Part shown: piece after piece, positions 5,091 to 6,105 of the stretch
Numbering within the stretch: the first letter of the stretch is position 1
How the letters are laid out: every line of letters starts with the position of its first letter
From: JAJPJX01 sp964568355
GTDB lineage: Bacteria; Acidobacteriota; Terriglobia; Bryobacterales; Bryobacteraceae
DNA length: 6,105 nucleotides
NCBI GenBank assembly: GCA_964568355.1
Contig: CAZMRK010000342.1
Coordinates: 1 to 6,105, forward strand
Direction of reading: 5' to 3'
Notes under the pieces: generated by a model
Databases searched by the model: none
The model's input: only the letters and a program-made list of their open reading frames with translations
What the model was told of the DNA's origin: nothing
Position numbers and translations under genes: made by a program

Positions 5091-5705
5091 ATGGCTTCGG
5101 AGGAAGACAAGGACTTTAAGGATGGCGACTACGAGTTGATCGAGGCAATTCGAGCGGCGCCTGAGGGCGACCTTCGCGCCTTCGAGCAACTCGTGATTCG
5201 CCATCAGAGCCGCATTTTGGCTGATTGCCGTTACTTGACTCGAGATGAACTCAACTCCGAAGACTTGGCACAAGAGGTTTTTGTCAAAGCGTTCTTCGGC
5301 CTGCCCAGCTTCGAAGGCCGCTCCTCATTCAAGCACTGGCTTCAACGGATCAAGGTTCATCATTGTCTGAATCATTTGAAAAAGGCTGGTGGAAAAGAGA
5401 TGTTGGCGGTAGACGAAGAATCGGCCTCGGCCCTGGAAGAACTACAGGTGCCCCCGGTGGCAGATCGCGAGATTGAAGCCACGGAACATCGCCAGCGAGT
5501 AGCCGATGTCTTGAACGCAATGCCGGCGACTCTTCGCGTCCCGCTGGTAATGTGTGATATGGATGAACTTTCCTACGAGGAGATCGCGATTTCCCTTGGC
5601 TTGGGACTCTCCGCGATCAAGATGCGTATCAAGCGCGCCCGTGAGTTGTTTAGACGCCTATATGCGAGGGAAACCGGTCTGGCTGGAGGAACGGCAAGCC
5701 GATGA
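5091..5705 (+). CDS. ECF-type (extracytoplasmic function) RNA polymerase sigma factor
   Basis: This sigma-70-family factor recruits RNA polymerase to a specific promoter set. From the ATG at 5091 it is 204 residues, a normal ECF length. Region 2 spans about 28-98: LRAFEQLVIRHQSRI, then SEDLAQEVFVKAFFGLPSFEG and FKHWLQRIKVHHCLNHLKK, covering the core-binding and -10-reading helices. An acidic linker (about 103-130) separates it from region 4, about 134-190: VLNAMPATLRVPLVM, DELSYEEIAISLGLGLSAIK, then MRIKRARELFRRL, the -35-reading helix-turn-helix. The frame is open upstream to a GTG at 4983, but those 36 extra residues do not resemble sigma sequence. GGAAGGG at 5078-5084 lies six bases before the 5091 ATG; the ATG at 5085 is too close to it. 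It overlaps the next gene by ATGA. No classical anti-sigma gene is visible, so the trigger is unknown. The subgroup is not assigned. Confidence 0.93.
   Translation: MASEEDKDFKDGDYELIEAIRAAPEGDLRAFEQLVIRHQSRILADCRYLTRDELNSEDLAQEVFVKAFFGLPSFEGRSSFKHWLQRIKVHHCLNHLKKAGGKEMLAVDEESASALEELQVPPVADREIEATEHRQRVADVLNAMPATLRVPLVMCDMDELSYEEIAISLGLGLSAIKMRIKRARELFRRLYARETGLAGGTASR
5702..5705 (+). other. ATGA stop/start overlap of sigma and 85-residue genes
   Basis: The TGA stop of the sigma gene and the ATG of the next gene share bases in ATGA. This is a classic arrangement for translational coupling and indicates a shared transcript and matched output. Confidence 0.85.
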
Positions 5706-5959
5706 ACCCGGAAGATCTGGGCCCTACTGGCGGAACTGGCGCTGAAGACCAGACCGAGCGTGCCATCCCCGGTCTGGCGGATCAGGAGTTCCAGCCATCT
5801 CCCGATTTCCTGGCGAGAGTTCGCCGGAGCATTCACCGCAGGACCGCTGTGTCTCATTTGACCTCTTATTCCTGGAGCTTGCCGAAGATTGTGCTCACAG
5901 AGATGGGCGGTTTGCTTCGGCATCTTTTTCTAGTGTTGGGCGGAAAAAAGGAATCGTAG
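5702..5959 (+). CDS. Small protein coupled to the ECF sigma factor, candidate sigma partner
   Basis: This is an 85-residue protein that I do not recognise as a named family. Residues 1-30 are acidic and Gly/Pro-rich, probably disordered. Residues about 31-50 (FQPSPDFLARVRRSIHRRTA) form a basic amphipathic helix. Residues about 57-80 (SWSLPKIVLTEMGGLLRHLF and onward) form a hydrophobic or amphipathic C-terminal segment that could touch the membrane, but it is short of a clear transmembrane helix. The HxxxCxxC anti-sigma zinc motif is absent; there are no cysteines. Its ATG overlaps the sigma stop (ATGA), with GGAGGA eleven bases upstream, indicating translational coupling. The next gene starts two bases after its stop. 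This position is where anti-sigma factors usually lie, so a regulatory partner is a reasonable inference, but an unrelated small membrane-associated protein is equally possible. Confidence 0.75.
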   Translation: MNPEDLGPTGGTGAEDQTERAIPGLADQEFQPSPDFLARVRRSIHRRTAVSHLTSYSWSLPKIVLTEMGGLLRHLFLVLGGKKES

Positions 5960-5961
5960 AC

Positions 5962-6105
5962 ATGAAGGAAAAACTCGTTCAGGCTTTCACAAATTTGGGC
6001 GATTCCATCATCGCTGCCGTCCCTAAGGTCGCTGTAGGGATTCTTCTGATCATTGGCGCTCTGGTGGTCGCAAAGCTCATTGAGAAGGCCTTGCGCTACT
6101 TGCTG
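5962..6105 (+). CDS. Probable MscS-type mechanosensitive channel, N-terminal fragment cut by window end
   Basis: Only the first 48 codons are present, and the frame is open at the window edge. They begin with a short polar N-terminus (MKEKLVQAFTNLGDSI), then a membrane segment at about 18-39 (AAVPKVAVGILLIIGALVVA), followed by KLIEKALRYLL. The pattern 'helix, P near the membrane entry, IIGALVVAKLIEKALR' matches the conserved first TM helix of short MscS-family channels, which release solutes at moderate membrane tension. The pore helix and the cytoplasmic beta domain lie outside the window, so the assignment rests on this helix alone; another small TM protein with a similar first helix is possible. 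The start is well supported: AAGGAA at 5948-5953 is eight bases upstream and only two bases separate it from the preceding stop. It is thus the third gene of the sigma operon. Confidence 0.7.
   Translation, partial: MKEKLVQAFTNLGDSIIAAVPKVAVGILLIIGALVVAKLIEKALRYLL

Noticed and set aside
1..6105. Insertion sequence, prophage, CRISPR array, toxin-antitoxin or defence system
   Set aside because: No transposase, integrase, repeat-spacer pattern, terminal repeats with target duplication, or toxin/antitoxin-like pair was found.

Overview
The window is 6.1 kb of moderately GC-rich bacterial DNA, densely packed with protein genes. I see no rRNA, tRNA, CRISPR or mobile-element signature. The Gram-negative outer-membrane barrel (DUF481), AqpZ, MscL, an HU-type protein, an ECF sigma factor and a small secreted protein with a 'VWVNT-TK-YH' motif together suggest an environmental Gram-negative bacterium. 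Acidobacteriota is my best guess, but this rests on protein style only and not on any marker gene.

Layout. Eight genes lie on the minus strand and, read in transcription order (right to left), are: aqpZ (4190-4897), a DUF481/YdiY-like outer-membrane protein (3028-4113), a small helical protein (2726-2974), a small secreted protein (2381-2701), an HU/IHF-type protein (1912-2205), mscL (1494-1910), an AraC-family regulator with a DUF6597-type N-terminus (617-1450) and a VOC/glyoxalase-fold protein (15-476). Divergent from aqpZ, on the plus strand, are an ECF sigma factor (about 5091-5705), an 85-residue protein overlapping it by ATGA (5702-5959), and the first 48 codons of a probable MscS-type channel (5962 to the window end).

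Several genes point to osmotic and envelope homeostasis. They are a water channel (AqpZ), a large mechanosensitive channel (MscL), the start of a small-conductance-type channel (MscS-like) and a member of the 'salt-induced outer membrane protein' family (DUF481/YdiY). HU is translationally coupled to mscL, and the sigma factor opens the operon that runs into the MscS-like gene. It is an inference, not a demonstrated fact, that the sigma factor controls this whole set. The AraC/VOC pair at the left edge looks like a separate, ordinary accessory pair.

The main non-coding stretches are 477-616 (a 10-bp palindrome), 2206-2380 (hairpins, an 11-bp inverted repeat with competing pairings and promoter-like boxes) and 4898-5090 (the divergent aqpZ/sigma region, with nested inverted repeats). 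No convincing intrinsic terminator was found.
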